A DNA stretch of 52,838 nt from NCBI GenBank assembly GCA_016934355.1, contig JAFGTA010000188.1, positions 1 to 52,838 on the forward strand, read 5' to 3'. The number at the start of each line of letters is the position of its first letter. The stretch's first letter is position 1. A program made the position numbers and the translations under genes. Under the pieces are notes generated by a model, which did no database searches, was not told the DNA's origin, and was given only the letters and a program-made list of their open reading frames with translations. Shown here piece by piece: positions 1-7,580 of the stretch. This DNA is from Candidatus Bathyarchaeota archaeon (GTDB taxonomy: Archaea > Thermoproteota > Bathyarchaeia > TCS64).

Positions 1-1
1 G

Positions 2-526
2 GGCGGACACTGCATACCGCTCGACCCGTATTATCTCTCATACAAATCGAAGAGGATGGGCTATATCCCACGGTTCATCGAACTCTCCGGCGGGATCAAC
101 GAGTACATGAAGACCCACACCGTAAACCTCGTCGAGGAGAGTCTGGAAAGAGCGGGGCTGCCACTGGGGTCATCCACCGTATCGCTGCTGGGGCTTGCCT
201 ACAAGAAGGGGATCAATGATACTCGGGAGTCGCCCACGATCAAGGTCATAGAGGAGCTCGTCAACGCGGGCGTGTCCATTAAGGTCTACGACCCATACGT
301 TGCTGAGATCAAGACTTCACGCGGCGTCTACAGCTCGGAGAGAACCTTGGAGGAGGCTCTGTTAGACTCGGACTGTGCCGTCTTCATGGTGGACCACACA
401 GAGCTCAGGGCGGTGCGACTGGAGACGCTTCTCACCTATATGCGAACGCCGGTCGTAGTCGATTGTAAAAACCTGGTCGCTCCATGTGATGGGCTGATCT
501 ACCTCGGGATAGGGAAGAAGGGCTAA
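2..526 (+). CDS. UDP-sugar 6-dehydrogenase (UDP-ManNAc/UDP-Glc dehydrogenase family), 5' truncated
   Basis: This is the C-terminal half of a nucleotide-sugar dehydrogenase, which oxidises C6 of a UDP-hexose to a uronic acid with two NAD+. The frame is open to the window edge. Its first residues are GGHCIPLDPYYL, the active-site loop carrying the catalytic Cys that forms the thiohemiacetal. The C-terminal UDP-binding domain follows (LLGLAYKKGINDTRESP, then VKVYDPY-like IKVYDPYV). About 174 residues are present, so the NAD-binding Rossmann half lies outside the window. UDP-N-acetylmannosaminuronate is the likeliest product given the amino-sugar genes alongside, but UDP-glucuronate cannot be excluded. 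Its TAA stop overlaps the stop of the convergent PIG-L gene. Confidence 0.9.
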   Translation, partial: GGHCIPLDPYYLSYKSKRMGYIPRFIELSGGINEYMKTHTVNLVEESLERAGLPLGSSTVSLLGLAYKKGINDTRESPTIKVIEELVNAGVSIKVYDPYVAEIKTSRGVYSSERTLEEALLDSDCAVFMVDHTELRAVRLETLLTYMRTPVVVDCKNLVAPCDGLIYLGIGKKG

Positions 527-1191
527 AACCTGTTTCTCATGTACTCTCTGACCAGTATGAATGCCTCAGCCTTTTCTGTGAAGCACTCGACCCCCCTCGT
601 TGTTGCCATTGCCTCCACCGCCTCGACGCTTCTCGGGTGAGGGTAGCTCCTGATCTCGCTGCCGTACGCTCGTACGGCATCAAGTTTTGCTTCGAACGTT
701 CTCGTGGTGTCATAGTAGGAAGTCGGTTTGAACCGGGGTGCACTGTGGTTCCACTCGCTTGACGATACAACCTCGTAGCAGTAGACTGCTTTCACGTGTT
801 TTCTTAGCGGGCGGGTGGCGACGAGGGTTGACTTGAAGGCGAGTTGGTGGTCGAGGTTGAGGTCTCCCCAGTAATGTGTGAACACCAGTTCCGGCTCCAC
901 TTCGGAAACCACATCGTCCAGAGAGTTATTTAGCTCGACGTGGGGGATAGTATCGAGCCTCATGTCTGGGTAGTCCAGCCAGACGTACCGGGTTATCCCC
1001 AGTATATCCTTCACCTTCACGGCCTCCCTCTTCTTTACTTCGACCATCGCCTTGTCATCGTACTGGGATGTCGAGCCCTCAGTCAGGACAACGACCGTAA
1101 CATCGTGGCCTTTCTCGTGTAGATCTCTGATTGCTCCACCGCAGCCATAGACCTCGTCATCCGGGTGAGCCGCGACAACAAGTACCTTCAT
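523..1191 (-). CDS. PIG-L / LmbE family N-acetyl-sugar deacetylase
   Basis: A predicted zinc-dependent de-N-acetylase acting on an N-acetylated sugar or sugar conjugate. The 222-residue protein starts MKVLVVAAHPDDE; the AHPDDE segment is the family metal-binding and catalytic motif. A second metal-binding stretch, HYWGDLNLDHQ, lies near residue 110. The frame extends 70 codons further upstream, but that part is the antisense of the neighbouring gene. The ATG at 1191 is preferred because it begins the conserved motif. The start overlaps the NeuD-like gene's stop as ATGA, implying translational coupling. With NeuD it could deacetylate a sugar amine that is then re-acylated. The substrate is not known. 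Confidence 0.88.
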   Translation of the reverse strand: MKVLVVAAHPDDEVYGCGGAIRDLHEKGHDVTVVVLTEGSTSQYDDKAMVEVKKREAVKVKDILGITRYVWLDYPDMRLDTIPHVELNNSLDDVVSEVEPELVFTHYWGDLNLDHQLAFKSTLVATRPLRKHVKAVYCYEVVSSSEWNHSAPRFKPTSYYDTTRTFEAKLDAVRAYGSEIRSYPHPRSVEAVEAMATTRGVECFTEKAEAFILVREYMRNRF

Positions 1192-1838
1192 TTTTCCTTC
1201 TCCTCGATCTCCCTGATCACCCTTGCGGGTATCCCGACCGCGACGACGTTCTCCGGGATGTCCCTCACCACCGCGGCCCCAGCGCCGATTATAGAGCCCC
1301 TCCCTATCTTGATGTAGTCTATGGTGCAGGCGCCTGTGCCGATGTACACGGCTTCTCCTATCTCGTTGAAGCCACTGATGTTGCACCCCGGCTGGATGCA
1401 TGTGTAGTCACCTATCACAGTATCGTGGCCCACAGTCACGTTCAGGTTGAGAAGTACGTGGTTACCTACCTTTATCTCGTTGGTCAGCACACAACCCGCG
1501 CCGATGAACACACCCTCACCGAAGGACACGTAGTCGGTGTAGACCACGTTAGGGTGTATGGCGTTCACAAACCCGAACCCAGCTTCTTTCAGCCTCTCCG
1601 CTATCTTCTTCCTGATCGCCGCGTCCCCTATGCCGATGATGCACCTGCAACTGCCGCCCCCGCTGACGAACCAGTCCATGCTGCCGAGGACAGTGTGCCC
1701 CCTGATCCTCTTCCCCCAGAGCTTCTCGTCGTCGTCCACGAAGCCGGCGAACATGTCACCCAAGCCGGATGCCTCGAGCACATCGAGAACCTCCTTCCCG
1801 AACCCCCCTGCGCCGATAATCACAATGTCCCTGTCCAC
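1188..1838 (-). CDS. NeuD-like sugar O/N-acyltransferase (left-handed beta-helix)
   Basis: A 216-residue acyltransferase of the NeuD/PglD type. The N-terminus is a Rossmann-like sugar-binding segment (DIVIIGAGGFGKEVLDVL). From about residue 95 it has hexapeptide repeats forming a left-handed beta-helix (for example IGAGCVLTNEIKVGNHVLL, then IGDYTCIQPGCNISG). The general-base His of this family is likely the one in NVTVGHDTVIG. It ends AVGIPARVIREI, the usual C-terminus. I prefer the GTG at 1838 because GAGGG lies 7 nt upstream; a TTG at 1874 would add 12 residues. The gene pairs with PIG-L through an ATGA overlap. The acetylated substrate is probably a bacillosamine-, legionaminate- or perosamine-like sugar, by inference only. 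Confidence 0.87.
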   Translation of the reverse strand: MDRDIVIIGAGGFGKEVLDVLEASGLGDMFAGFVDDDEKLWGKRIRGHTVLGSMDWFVSGGGSCRCIIGIGDAAIRKKIAERLKEAGFGFVNAIHPNVVYTDYVSFGEGVFIGAGCVLTNEIKVGNHVLLNLNVTVGHDTVIGDYTCIQPGCNISGFNEIGEAVYIGTGACTIDYIKIGRGSIIGAGAAVVRDIPENVVAVGIPARVIREIEEKEK

Positions 1839-1880
1839 AGAAGCTCCCTCATGACTACCCTCAAATAGAGACAAAGTCGA

Positions 1881-1886
1881 TTTAAA
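1881..1886. promoter_or_regulatory. TTTAAA box between divergent genes (weak)
   Basis: A self-complementary TTTAAA lies between the NeuD-like gene (minus) and the formyltransferase (plus). It could serve as the TATA box for the minus-strand gene, with transcription expected near 1857. For the plus gene (GTG at 1907) it sits about 26 nt upstream. Only sequence position supports this. Confidence 0.35.
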
Positions 1887-1906
1887 GCTGTCCGAGGGTA
1901 CAAGCG

Positions 1907-2668
1907 GTGAAGGTTCTGTGGTTATCTGCGAACAAGTTCGGTTACGAGCTCCTTGACGCGGCGCTGAAGGTGAGTGAGGTAGAGGTCGTCGGCGTCGTCA
2001 CGCTGAGTAAGCAGGCGAAGACGAGGATGTACGACGGGGTTCCCTCGAAGCTGTGGCATAGACGCGGGGTACCCGTTCACGAGATAGAGCGGATCGAGAA
2101 GGAGACCGGGCTGATAAGAACCCTAGCCCCTGACCTCATAGTGATGGCGGGGTGGAGGCAGATACTGCCGAGAGAGCTGCTGGAGATTCCGCGCGGGGGC
2201 GTCATAGGCTTCCACCCCACGCTTCTACCCAAGGGGAGGGGGCCAGCCCCAGTCATCAACTCGATAATGGCAGGGTACAGGGAGAGCGGCCTCACTATGT
2301 ACTACGTGGACGAGTCCCTCGACGGCGGCGACGTCATAGCTCAAAGCGGGTTCACAATCGAGGACGCCGACTACTCGTCCGACGTTTACCGGAAATGTAT
2401 AGAAGCCGGAAAGGAGCTGCTCAGGGATTATCTTCCCCTCTTGGCGGAGGGCAGAGCCCCGAGGGTTCCGCAGGACGACTCGGAGGCGACGGTTTTCCCC
2501 AAGCGGGCGCTCAGGGATAACCGCATCGACCTAGAGAACGATAGCCCCGAGATGATAATGAGGAAGATAAGGGCGTGCTCCGAGCCGTACCTCGGGGCTT
2601 ATATAGAGGTCGATGGCAGGAAGCTCGTGATATGGAGGGCCGAGCTGAGGGGCCGCCTCAGACCTTGA
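1907..2668 (+). CDS. Formyltransferase-family protein (sugar N-formyltransferase-like)
   Basis: A 253-residue member of the formyl-THF-dependent transferase fold (methionyl-tRNA formyltransferase, ArnA/WbkC-type sugar formyltransferases). The GTG start has GAGGG 8 nt upstream. The hallmark loop is FHPTLLPKGRGPAPV, followed by VDESLDGGDVIAQ. His103 and Asp139 occupy the family's catalytic His and Asp positions with the expected 36-residue spacing. The position of the catalytic Asn, two residues before the His, is Gly101 instead. Archaea do not formylate initiator Met-tRNA, and the neighbours are glycan genes, so an amino-sugar N-formyltransferase is the best guess. The Asn loss leaves activity uncertain. 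It overlaps the convergent epimerase gene by 11 bp. Confidence 0.8.
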   Translation: MKVLWLSANKFGYELLDAALKVSEVEVVGVVTLSKQAKTRMYDGVPSKLWHRRGVPVHEIERIEKETGLIRTLAPDLIVMAGWRQILPRELLEIPRGGVIGFHPTLLPKGRGPAPVINSIMAGYRESGLTMYYVDESLDGGDVIAQSGFTIEDADYSSDVYRKCIEAGKELLRDYLPLLAEGRAPRVPQDDSEATVFPKRALRDNRIDLENDSPEMIMRKIRACSEPYLGAYIEVDGRKLVIWRAELRGRLRP

Positions 2669-3644
2669 ACCTGAGGTTGTTGTAGTAAGCCTCGTTCATA
2701 GGGTCGCCGATGTAGCCGTTCTCGAGGGCGCTGAACGTCTCCTTTATAGTGTCCCTTATGGAGTACTCCTGTCTGAAGCCCAACTCGTCCTCCAGCTTGC
2801 TGAAGTCCACCCTGTAGCTGCGCTCGTCCTGGATCTCACTTATGAGCCTGATGGATGTCTCAGGCGCCATTTCCTTCACCATCTCGCCGACGGACCTGAT
2901 GGTGTAGTTCTCGTCGTCAGAACCCACGTTGAAGGTGTTGCCTCTGGCTGCGTCGGGGTTCTCCACGCAGAGCATTATGGCCTTCGCCATGTCACGAGTG
3001 TGTATGAAGGGCCGCCACTGGTCGCCTCCGAACACCAGTATCTCCTTGTCCCTGAAAGCCTTCAACGCGAAGTAATTTATGACTAGGTCGAAGCGAGGCC
3101 GGTAGGATAACCCGTGGGCCGTGGAGAACCTCAGCACGCAAACGGGGAGGTCACGCTCTTTCTCTATTCTCTTAAGCCCTTTCTCCGCGAGCACCTTACT
3201 CCAGCCGTATAGAGAGACAGGGTTAAGCTCCGAGTTCTCTGTGAGGAGCGGCTCCTTCCCCTTGCCGTACACGCTGCACGTGGAAGCGAAGAGGAATAGG
3301 TCTCTCTCGTTCTCCGCGACGAGTTCGGCCAACTCGCTGGTTAGGTCGTAGTTCACCTTGACGGCGTTCTCCGCGTGGAGGTTACAGGCAGGGTCGCCCA
3401 CGATGGCTGCGAGATGCACCATGACGTCGTAGTCCAGCCTGTTGATCTCGGCGAGGCTCGTCTTGTCGCGGAGGTCCATCATCTTGAAGGTGTAGTTCTC
3501 GTGACCCTTCAGGGACTTGATCGAGAAGTAGTTGTCGTACATGAGGCTGTCCACGCCGACCACCTCGTGCCCGTTGTCGAGCAGCATCCTCGCCAGTATG
3601 CTGCCAACATAGCCAGCTACCCCTGTGATAAGCACCTTAGTCAT
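2658..3644 (-). CDS. NAD-dependent epimerase/dehydratase (extended SDR)
   Basis: A 328-residue nucleotide-sugar epimerase or dehydratase. It begins TKVLITGVAGYVGSILARML, the GxxGxxG NAD(P)-binding turn, and has the SDR active site: S-T-C-S-V-Y-G near residue 120 and YGWSK (Tyr-x3-Lys) near residue 145. The start ATG at 3644 has GAGGG 8 nt upstream and fits the family; a longer in-frame start exists 12 codons upstream. It overlaps the last 11 nt of the formyltransferase tail to tail. It resembles UDP-glucose 4-epimerase-type extended SDRs, but its exact reaction cannot be read from sequence alone. Likely role: making the sugar precursor used by the DegT aminotransferase next to it. Confidence 0.88.
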   Translation of the reverse strand: MTKVLITGVAGYVGSILARMLLDNGHEVVGVDSLMYDNYFSIKSLKGHENYTFKMMDLRDKTSLAEINRLDYDVMVHLAAIVGDPACNLHAENAVKVNYDLTSELAELVAENERDLFLFASTCSVYGKGKEPLLTENSELNPVSLYGWSKVLAEKGLKRIEKERDLPVCVLRFSTAHGLSYRPRFDLVINYFALKAFRDKEILVFGGDQWRPFIHTRDMAKAIMLCVENPDAARGNTFNVGSDDENYTIRSVGEMVKEMAPETSIRLISEIQDERSYRVDFSKLEDELGFRQEYSIRDTIKETFSALENGYIGDPMNEAYYNNLRFKV

Positions 3645-3691
3645 CGCTGGGCCCTCAGTAATCTGTTGTTCCTCAATCACGGGAAATGGAA

Positions 3692-4855
3692 TTAATTTCC
3701 TTGTGTGTAATCCATTGATACACAGACCGCCTCTGCCGCGGCCTTCCCGTGATCACTGTCGAGGTACTCTTTGATGTTCTCGCACACGTACCTGATCTCT
3801 TCGTACCCAAGTTCCGGGTACATCGGCAGTGTAAGCACCATCCCTGACACTCTCTCCGTGTTGGGGAGTTCAAGCGACGGCTCAGTGTACTGCCTGAATA
3901 TGGGGTCCCTGTGAATGGGAGGGAAGTAAACCTTACACGACACACCGATGGAGTCCAGATGCGTCTTCAGGTCGTCTCGCAACGCTTCGCCCGCGTCGAC
4001 CTGAACCGTGTACATCTGGAACGTCTTATAGTCAACCGAGTTCAGCTGCGGGGCCGTGACTTCGTCTATCTCATCGAGCATCTTGCCATATATCCCGGCG
4101 TTCTTTCTCCTCATATCGGCCACGGCGTCGATCTTTCTGAACTGGCTACGTCCTAGTGCGGCTGTCAGTGTCGACATCCTCCAGTTGTAGCCCACATACT
4201 CTGACCCCGCTTCGCGGTCCATCACGCCGTGGGAGCAAACCGCCTTAAGCCGTCTATAGGTCTCCGTATCGTCTGTGGCCACCATTCCGCCCTCTCCCGA
4301 GGTCACAAGCTTGTTGCCTGTGAAGCTTAGGATCGTTACGTCCCCGAACGAGCCTACCTTACGTCCATTGGTCTTTGCGCCAATCGTCTCCGCCGCGTCC
4401 TCTATAAGGATCAGACCCGAGTCGTCCGCGTATTCGCGAAGCTCCCTGATTCGGCAAGGGGTCCCACCGTAATGTATAGGGATGACGGCCTTGGTTTTAC
4501 TCGTCGTTCTCCTAGCGACGTCCTCTACGTCTAAACCATAACTCTCTGGCTCTATGTCGGCGAAGACAGGCCTCGCACCTATGAACAGTGGGGCCATGGC
4601 AGTCGATATGAATGTGAACGACGGCACGATCACCTCATCCCCCGAGGCTATGCCTAGCGCCAGTATGGACGCGTGCAGCGCCGAGGTGCCCGAGTTGAAG
4701 CTGACCGCATGCCTTCTCCCGAGGTAGTCGGCGACGACTTCCTCGAACTCCTGTACCTCTTTTCCTCCCGTCCAGTACGATTTTCTCCTGATCACGGAGG
4801 CGACTGCTTCCACGTCCTCCTCGTCCGAGAAAATACTGTACAACGGGATGTTCAT
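3692..4855 (-). CDS. DegT/DnrJ/EryC1-family PLP sugar aminotransferase
   Basis: A 387-residue PLP-dependent aminotransferase that converts a nucleotide-linked keto-sugar to an amino-sugar, typically with glutamate as donor. Visible motifs are FNSGTSALHASILALGI (phosphate loop), EVIVPSFTFISTA, IEDAAETIGA (Asp that pairs with the PLP ring nitrogen), and SFTGNKLVTSGEGG with Lys182 as the Schiff-base lysine. The ATG at 4855 lies about 28 nt from a TTTAAA box and is taken as a leaderless start; a longer start 20 codons upstream would run through that promoter. It probably works with the adjacent epimerase/dehydratase. Confidence 0.92.
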   Translation of the reverse strand: MNIPLYSIFSDEEDVEAVASVIRRKSYWTGGKEVQEFEEVVADYLGRRHAVSFNSGTSALHASILALGIASGDEVIVPSFTFISTAMAPLFIGARPVFADIEPESYGLDVEDVARRTTSKTKAVIPIHYGGTPCRIRELREYADDSGLILIEDAAETIGAKTNGRKVGSFGDVTILSFTGNKLVTSGEGGMVATDDTETYRRLKAVCSHGVMDREAGSEYVGYNWRMSTLTAALGRSQFRKIDAVADMRRKNAGIYGKMLDEIDEVTAPQLNSVDYKTFQMYTVQVDAGEALRDDLKTHLDSIGVSCKVYFPPIHRDPIFRQYTEPSLELPNTERVSGMVLTLPMYPELGYEEIRYVCENIKEYLDSDHGKAAAEAVCVSMDYTQGN

Positions 4856-4880
4856 GTGTTTCGATGGCTCTTGATCGCGT

Positions 4881-4886
4881 TTTAAA
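4881..4886 (-). promoter_or_regulatory. TATA-like box for the DegT aminotransferase gene
   Basis: TTTAAA on the minus strand, with its upstream edge 31 nt before the ATG at 4855. This is the spacing expected for an archaeal leaderless transcript. Confidence 0.6.
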
Positions 4887-4896
4887 CGCTTGTTTC

Positions 4897-4909
4897 TATT
4901 CCATATCAC
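4897..4909. repeat. 13-bp element TATTCCATATCAC, copy 1
   Basis: Identical to 5145-5157. It lies exactly 10 nt upstream of the TATA-like box of the minus-strand aminotransferase gene. With 4922-4930 it forms an inverted pair (CCATATCAC / GTGATATGG, 12-nt loop). Possible operator or activator site. Confidence 0.55.
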
Positions 4910-4921
4910 ACACATATTCTG

Positions 4922-4930
4922 GTGATATGG
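4922..4930. repeat. Inverted 9-bp copy GTGATATGG
   Basis: Exact reverse complement of the CCATATCAC core at 4901-4909 and 5149-5157. Together with the first copy it makes a dyad that a dimeric regulator could bind. Confidence 0.5.
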
Positions 4931-5144
4931 ATTAGTGAATCATTGTGGGAATGAACGTTTCTTGGCTATAATCGGGTGTATCCCATGCTTGTACCCAGTG
5001 AAGCTGATCTGATGCTACTGAATCCCTAACCTTATTTTTTCTATAAATTGAGGAGAAACTATCCATTGTATCTGATTTATCGGGTGAATCGGTAGTGTAA
5101 TAAAATTTTTTAGCTATCTTTCTCAACAGGCGATTGACTATTTG
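4931..5144. other. AT-rich divergent intergenic region, no gene seen
   Basis: This is the middle of the 341-bp gap between the divergent aminotransferase and amidotransferase genes. It is markedly more AT-rich than the flanking genes. A 64-codon minus-strand frame (4932-5126) lacks any convincing family feature or ribosome site, so I leave it uncalled. Confidence 0.5.
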
Positions 5145-5157
5145 TATTCCATATCAC
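5145..5157. repeat. 13-bp element TATTCCATATCAC, copy 2
   Basis: Exact second copy of 4897-4909, on the same strand. It ends exactly 10 nt before the TTTTAT box of the plus-strand amidotransferase gene. Relative to transcription it is in the opposite orientation to copy 1. Confidence 0.55.
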
Positions 5158-5167
5158 TAACAAGTTC

Positions 5168-5173
5168 TTTTAT
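5168..5173 (+). promoter_or_regulatory. TATA-like box for the sugar amidotransferase gene
   Basis: TTTTAT starting 29 nt before the ATG at 5197, consistent with a leaderless mRNA. Confidence 0.6.
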
Positions 5174-5196
5174 TCCGTTTTCACCGCCATCCAGCC

Positions 5197-6450
5197 ATGC
5201 CATACCTCGACAGCGACAACGTCTTCGACGGTCTTAAACGATGTACAAGGTGCCTCCTACCCGACAGCTTCCCCAGCATCACCTTCGACGAGGAAGGCGT
5301 CTGCAACTACTGCCACGAACAGCCCCCGTTTGACGAGTACGGGGAAGACGCGTTCCTGGAATTGCTCTCCAAGTACCGGGGAAAGGGGAAGGACTATGAC
5401 TGCATCGCGCCTATAAGCGGGGGCAGGGACAGTGCATTCGTCCTGCACCAGTTGGCGAAAGAGTACGACATGAGGGTTCTCGCGCTTACAGTGGACAGCG
5501 GATTCATCACGGACGAGGCGCTCCGAAACATCGAGCAGGTTACTAACGAGCTCAGCGTCGACCACGTCTGGATCAAAGACGAGAATCAGATGGAGCTGGC
5601 GAGAAAGAACACGAAGCTCAAGTTTCAGGGTTGGCTGAGGAACCCGTCAATACACAACATAGTCCCTGTGCTCAACAGCGGAGACAAGCTGATGAACCTC
5701 AGGATGTTCCGCTACGCATCGCAGCACGAGATACCCCTCCTGCTGGGGGGGAACGTCGTGGGCACGAGCACCTACGAGCACGGTAACTCGCGTACCGGCT
5801 ACCTAGGGGTGTTCCCGGATGACCACGGCGTCTACTCAACGTCAGATAAGATCAAGTTGATAACTTACTATGGCTGGGACTTTTTAGCGAACCGTTACAA
5901 CTGGTACCCATCCATATTCACGGAGTACGTGAAAGGCGCCGCCATCTACTTCTTCGACCACAGGTTCAAGCCAGAGAACGTGGACCTAGTAGGCTTCTAC
6001 GACTACATCCCTTGGAACGAGAAGAAGATCGTTTCCACCATCCACCGGATTGGCTGGAGGGGGGCAGACGACACCACCACCACTTGGAGGATAGACGACT
6101 CCGCGTACGCGCTGATCAACTACATCTACTTCTACTTGGCCGGTATCGACGAGCATGTCGAGCTGTTCAGCAAGATGATCCGGGCTGGCCAGTTAACCAG
6201 GGAAGAGGCTTACGCTAGGTGCAGGAGCGACTCGCGGCCGAGGATACGTTCACTCGACCAAGGCTTCGGGGAGCTCGGAGCATCGGCTGAGCAGGTGCAC
6301 CAGGCGTTGGACAGGTACCGCGTCAAGGTAATAGAGAAATACCTCAAAGGAACGAGTTTTGAGAGATGCATGTCCTTGTACTCGCCCAGTACTACCCTCC
6401 TGACCTCGGCGGAAGCAGCACCAGAGCTTACAACGCCGTACGCGGATTAG
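5197..6450 (+). CDS. N-acetyl sugar amidotransferase (WbpG/PseA family)
   Basis: A 417-residue ATP-dependent amidotransferase that converts a sugar carboxylate or acetyl group to an amide or acetamidino group. The N-terminal zinc-binding Cys pairs are C16/C19 (RCTRC) and C36/C39 (CNYC). The PP-loop PISGGRDSAF is near residue 75 and binds ATP. Bacterial WbpG works with HisH2/HisF2-like partners that supply ammonia; none are present here, so ammonia may come from elsewhere. The start is leaderless (TATA at 5168). The last 28 codons overlap the next gene by 85 nt in another frame, and that tail (from about residue 390) does not look like a conserved domain. A uronic-acid sugar made by the dehydrogenase at the window start is a plausible substrate. 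Confidence 0.9.
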   Translation: MPYLDSDNVFDGLKRCTRCLLPDSFPSITFDEEGVCNYCHEQPPFDEYGEDAFLELLSKYRGKGKDYDCIAPISGGRDSAFVLHQLAKEYDMRVLALTVDSGFITDEALRNIEQVTNELSVDHVWIKDENQMELARKNTKLKFQGWLRNPSIHNIVPVLNSGDKLMNLRMFRYASQHEIPLLLGGNVVGTSTYEHGNSRTGYLGVFPDDHGVYSTSDKIKLITYYGWDFLANRYNWYPSIFTEYVKGAAIYFFDHRFKPENVDLVGFYDYIPWNEKKIVSTIHRIGWRGADDTTTTWRIDDSAYALINYIYFYLAGIDEHVELFSKMIRAGQLTREEAYARCRSDSRPRIRSLDQGFGELGASAEQVHQALDRYRVKVIEKYLKGTSFERCMSLYSPSTTLLTSAEAAPELTTPYAD

Positions 6451-7580
6451 CCCTGAACGGCGTCCAGACGACGGTCGTCGCCGCCTTCCCCCACTACCCA
6501 CACGGGGTCATACCCAGCGAGTACCATGGAAAGCCGTACACAAGAGAATCAACAGGTCGAGTCGACGTAATCCGCACATACATGGTGCCCATGGAGTCCA
6601 AGGGGCTTGCGCGCCGCCTATGCACATTCATGACGTTCATCATGAGTAGCCTGATCGGGCTCCTCCTCGTGGAAGATGTGGACGCCGTCTGGGTGGCAAA
6701 CCCCGACATCTTCGGGCTGATCCCCGGGTTACTGTTCCGCTGGAGGTTCAGGTGCCCGCTGGTGTTCAACGTCGACGACCTGTCGATAGAGGACGTCAGC
6801 AACCTTGAGATCATGGGGGGAGAGAGCATGCTGTTCAGGCTCGCTAGAGCCGTGAGCCGCTTCCTTTACCAGCGGGTAGACGCGGTTACGCCCCTCAGCC
6901 CAGGCTACTATGACGGGATAGCTAGGTTCGGAGTCCCCCACGAGGACATTCATCTGGTGCCTGTCGGCGTCGACCTAGACATCTTCAAACCAGCCGAGAA
7001 GAGGCAAGACGGCTTCACGGTGGCGTACAGTGGCTCATTCTCTGTTGCTTACGACTTCGACCAGATACTCAAAGCCGCTGAAACCCTGCGGGAACACCAT
7101 GAGATCAGGTTCATCATACAGGGGAAGGGGGAGCTGGGCCAAGGCATCAGGAAGTCGATAAACGAGATGGGGCTCGAAAACGTGGAGCTCATCGACGCCA
7201 TCTACACCCGGGGACAGGTGGCAGAGTTCCTCGGCCAGGCGGACGCCCTCATCCTTCCTCTCATAGACTTCGGGGCTCCGTACCCGGGTATATCGTCAAA
7301 GCTCTACGAGTATCAGGCACTTAGTAAGCCCATTATATGCTGCGCAGAGGGGCAGCCCTCCGTCTACGTCGAGGAGACCAGCTCAGGGATCGTAGTGAAG
7401 CCCGGCGACTACAATGGTCTCGCAGACGCCGTAATATACCTCCAGATGAACGGGGACGAAGCAGACGCGATGGGTCGAGCCGGTAGAAGATACGTCGAGA
7501 CCAACGTCGGCGTCGACAAGATAGGCCAGAGGTTGAAGGCGGTTCTCACCAAGGCCATCCAGAGAAGGCGAGAAACATGA
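6366..7580 (+). CDS. GT4-family glycosyltransferase
   Basis: A 404-residue GT-B fold glycosyltransferase. The N-terminus HVLVLAQYYPPDLGGSS is the classic acceptor-side start, which fixes the ATG at 6366 even though it lies 85 nt inside the amidotransferase gene. The C-terminal nucleotide-sugar domain includes VGVDLDIFKP, VAYSGSFSVAYDFDQIL and PYPGISSKLYEYQALSKPII, where the Lys-Leu-x-Glu-Tyr segment matches the WbuB-like subgroup. It transfers a sugar from a nucleotide donor to a lipid-linked or glycan acceptor on the cytoplasmic face. The stop overlaps the next glycosyltransferase as ATGA. The sugar specificity is unknown. Confidence 0.9.
   Translation: MHVLVLAQYYPPDLGGSSTRAYNAVRGLALNGVQTTVVAAFPHYPHGVIPSEYHGKPYTRESTGRVDVIRTYMVPMESKGLARRLCTFMTFIMSSLIGLLLVEDVDAVWVANPDIFGLIPGLLFRWRFRCPLVFNVDDLSIEDVSNLEIMGGESMLFRLARAVSRFLYQRVDAVTPLSPGYYDGIARFGVPHEDIHLVPVGVDLDIFKPAEKRQDGFTVAYSGSFSVAYDFDQILKAAETLREHHEIRFIIQGKGELGQGIRKSINEMGLENVELIDAIYTRGQVAEFLGQADALILPLIDFGAPYPGISSKLYEYQALSKPIICCAEGQPSVYVEETSSGIVVKPGDYNGLADAVIYLQMNGDEADAMGRAGRRYVETNVGVDKIGQRLKAVLTKAIQRRRET

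Noticed and set aside
1192..1401. 70-codon N-terminal extension of the PIG-L protein
   Set aside because: Arg/His-rich sequence antiparallel to nothing but lying inside the NeuD-like gene in another frame; the conserved start is at 1191.
4932..5126. 64-codon minus-strand frame in the divergent gap
   Set aside because: AT-rich region, no ribosome site or TATA-like box at a suitable distance, no family feature.
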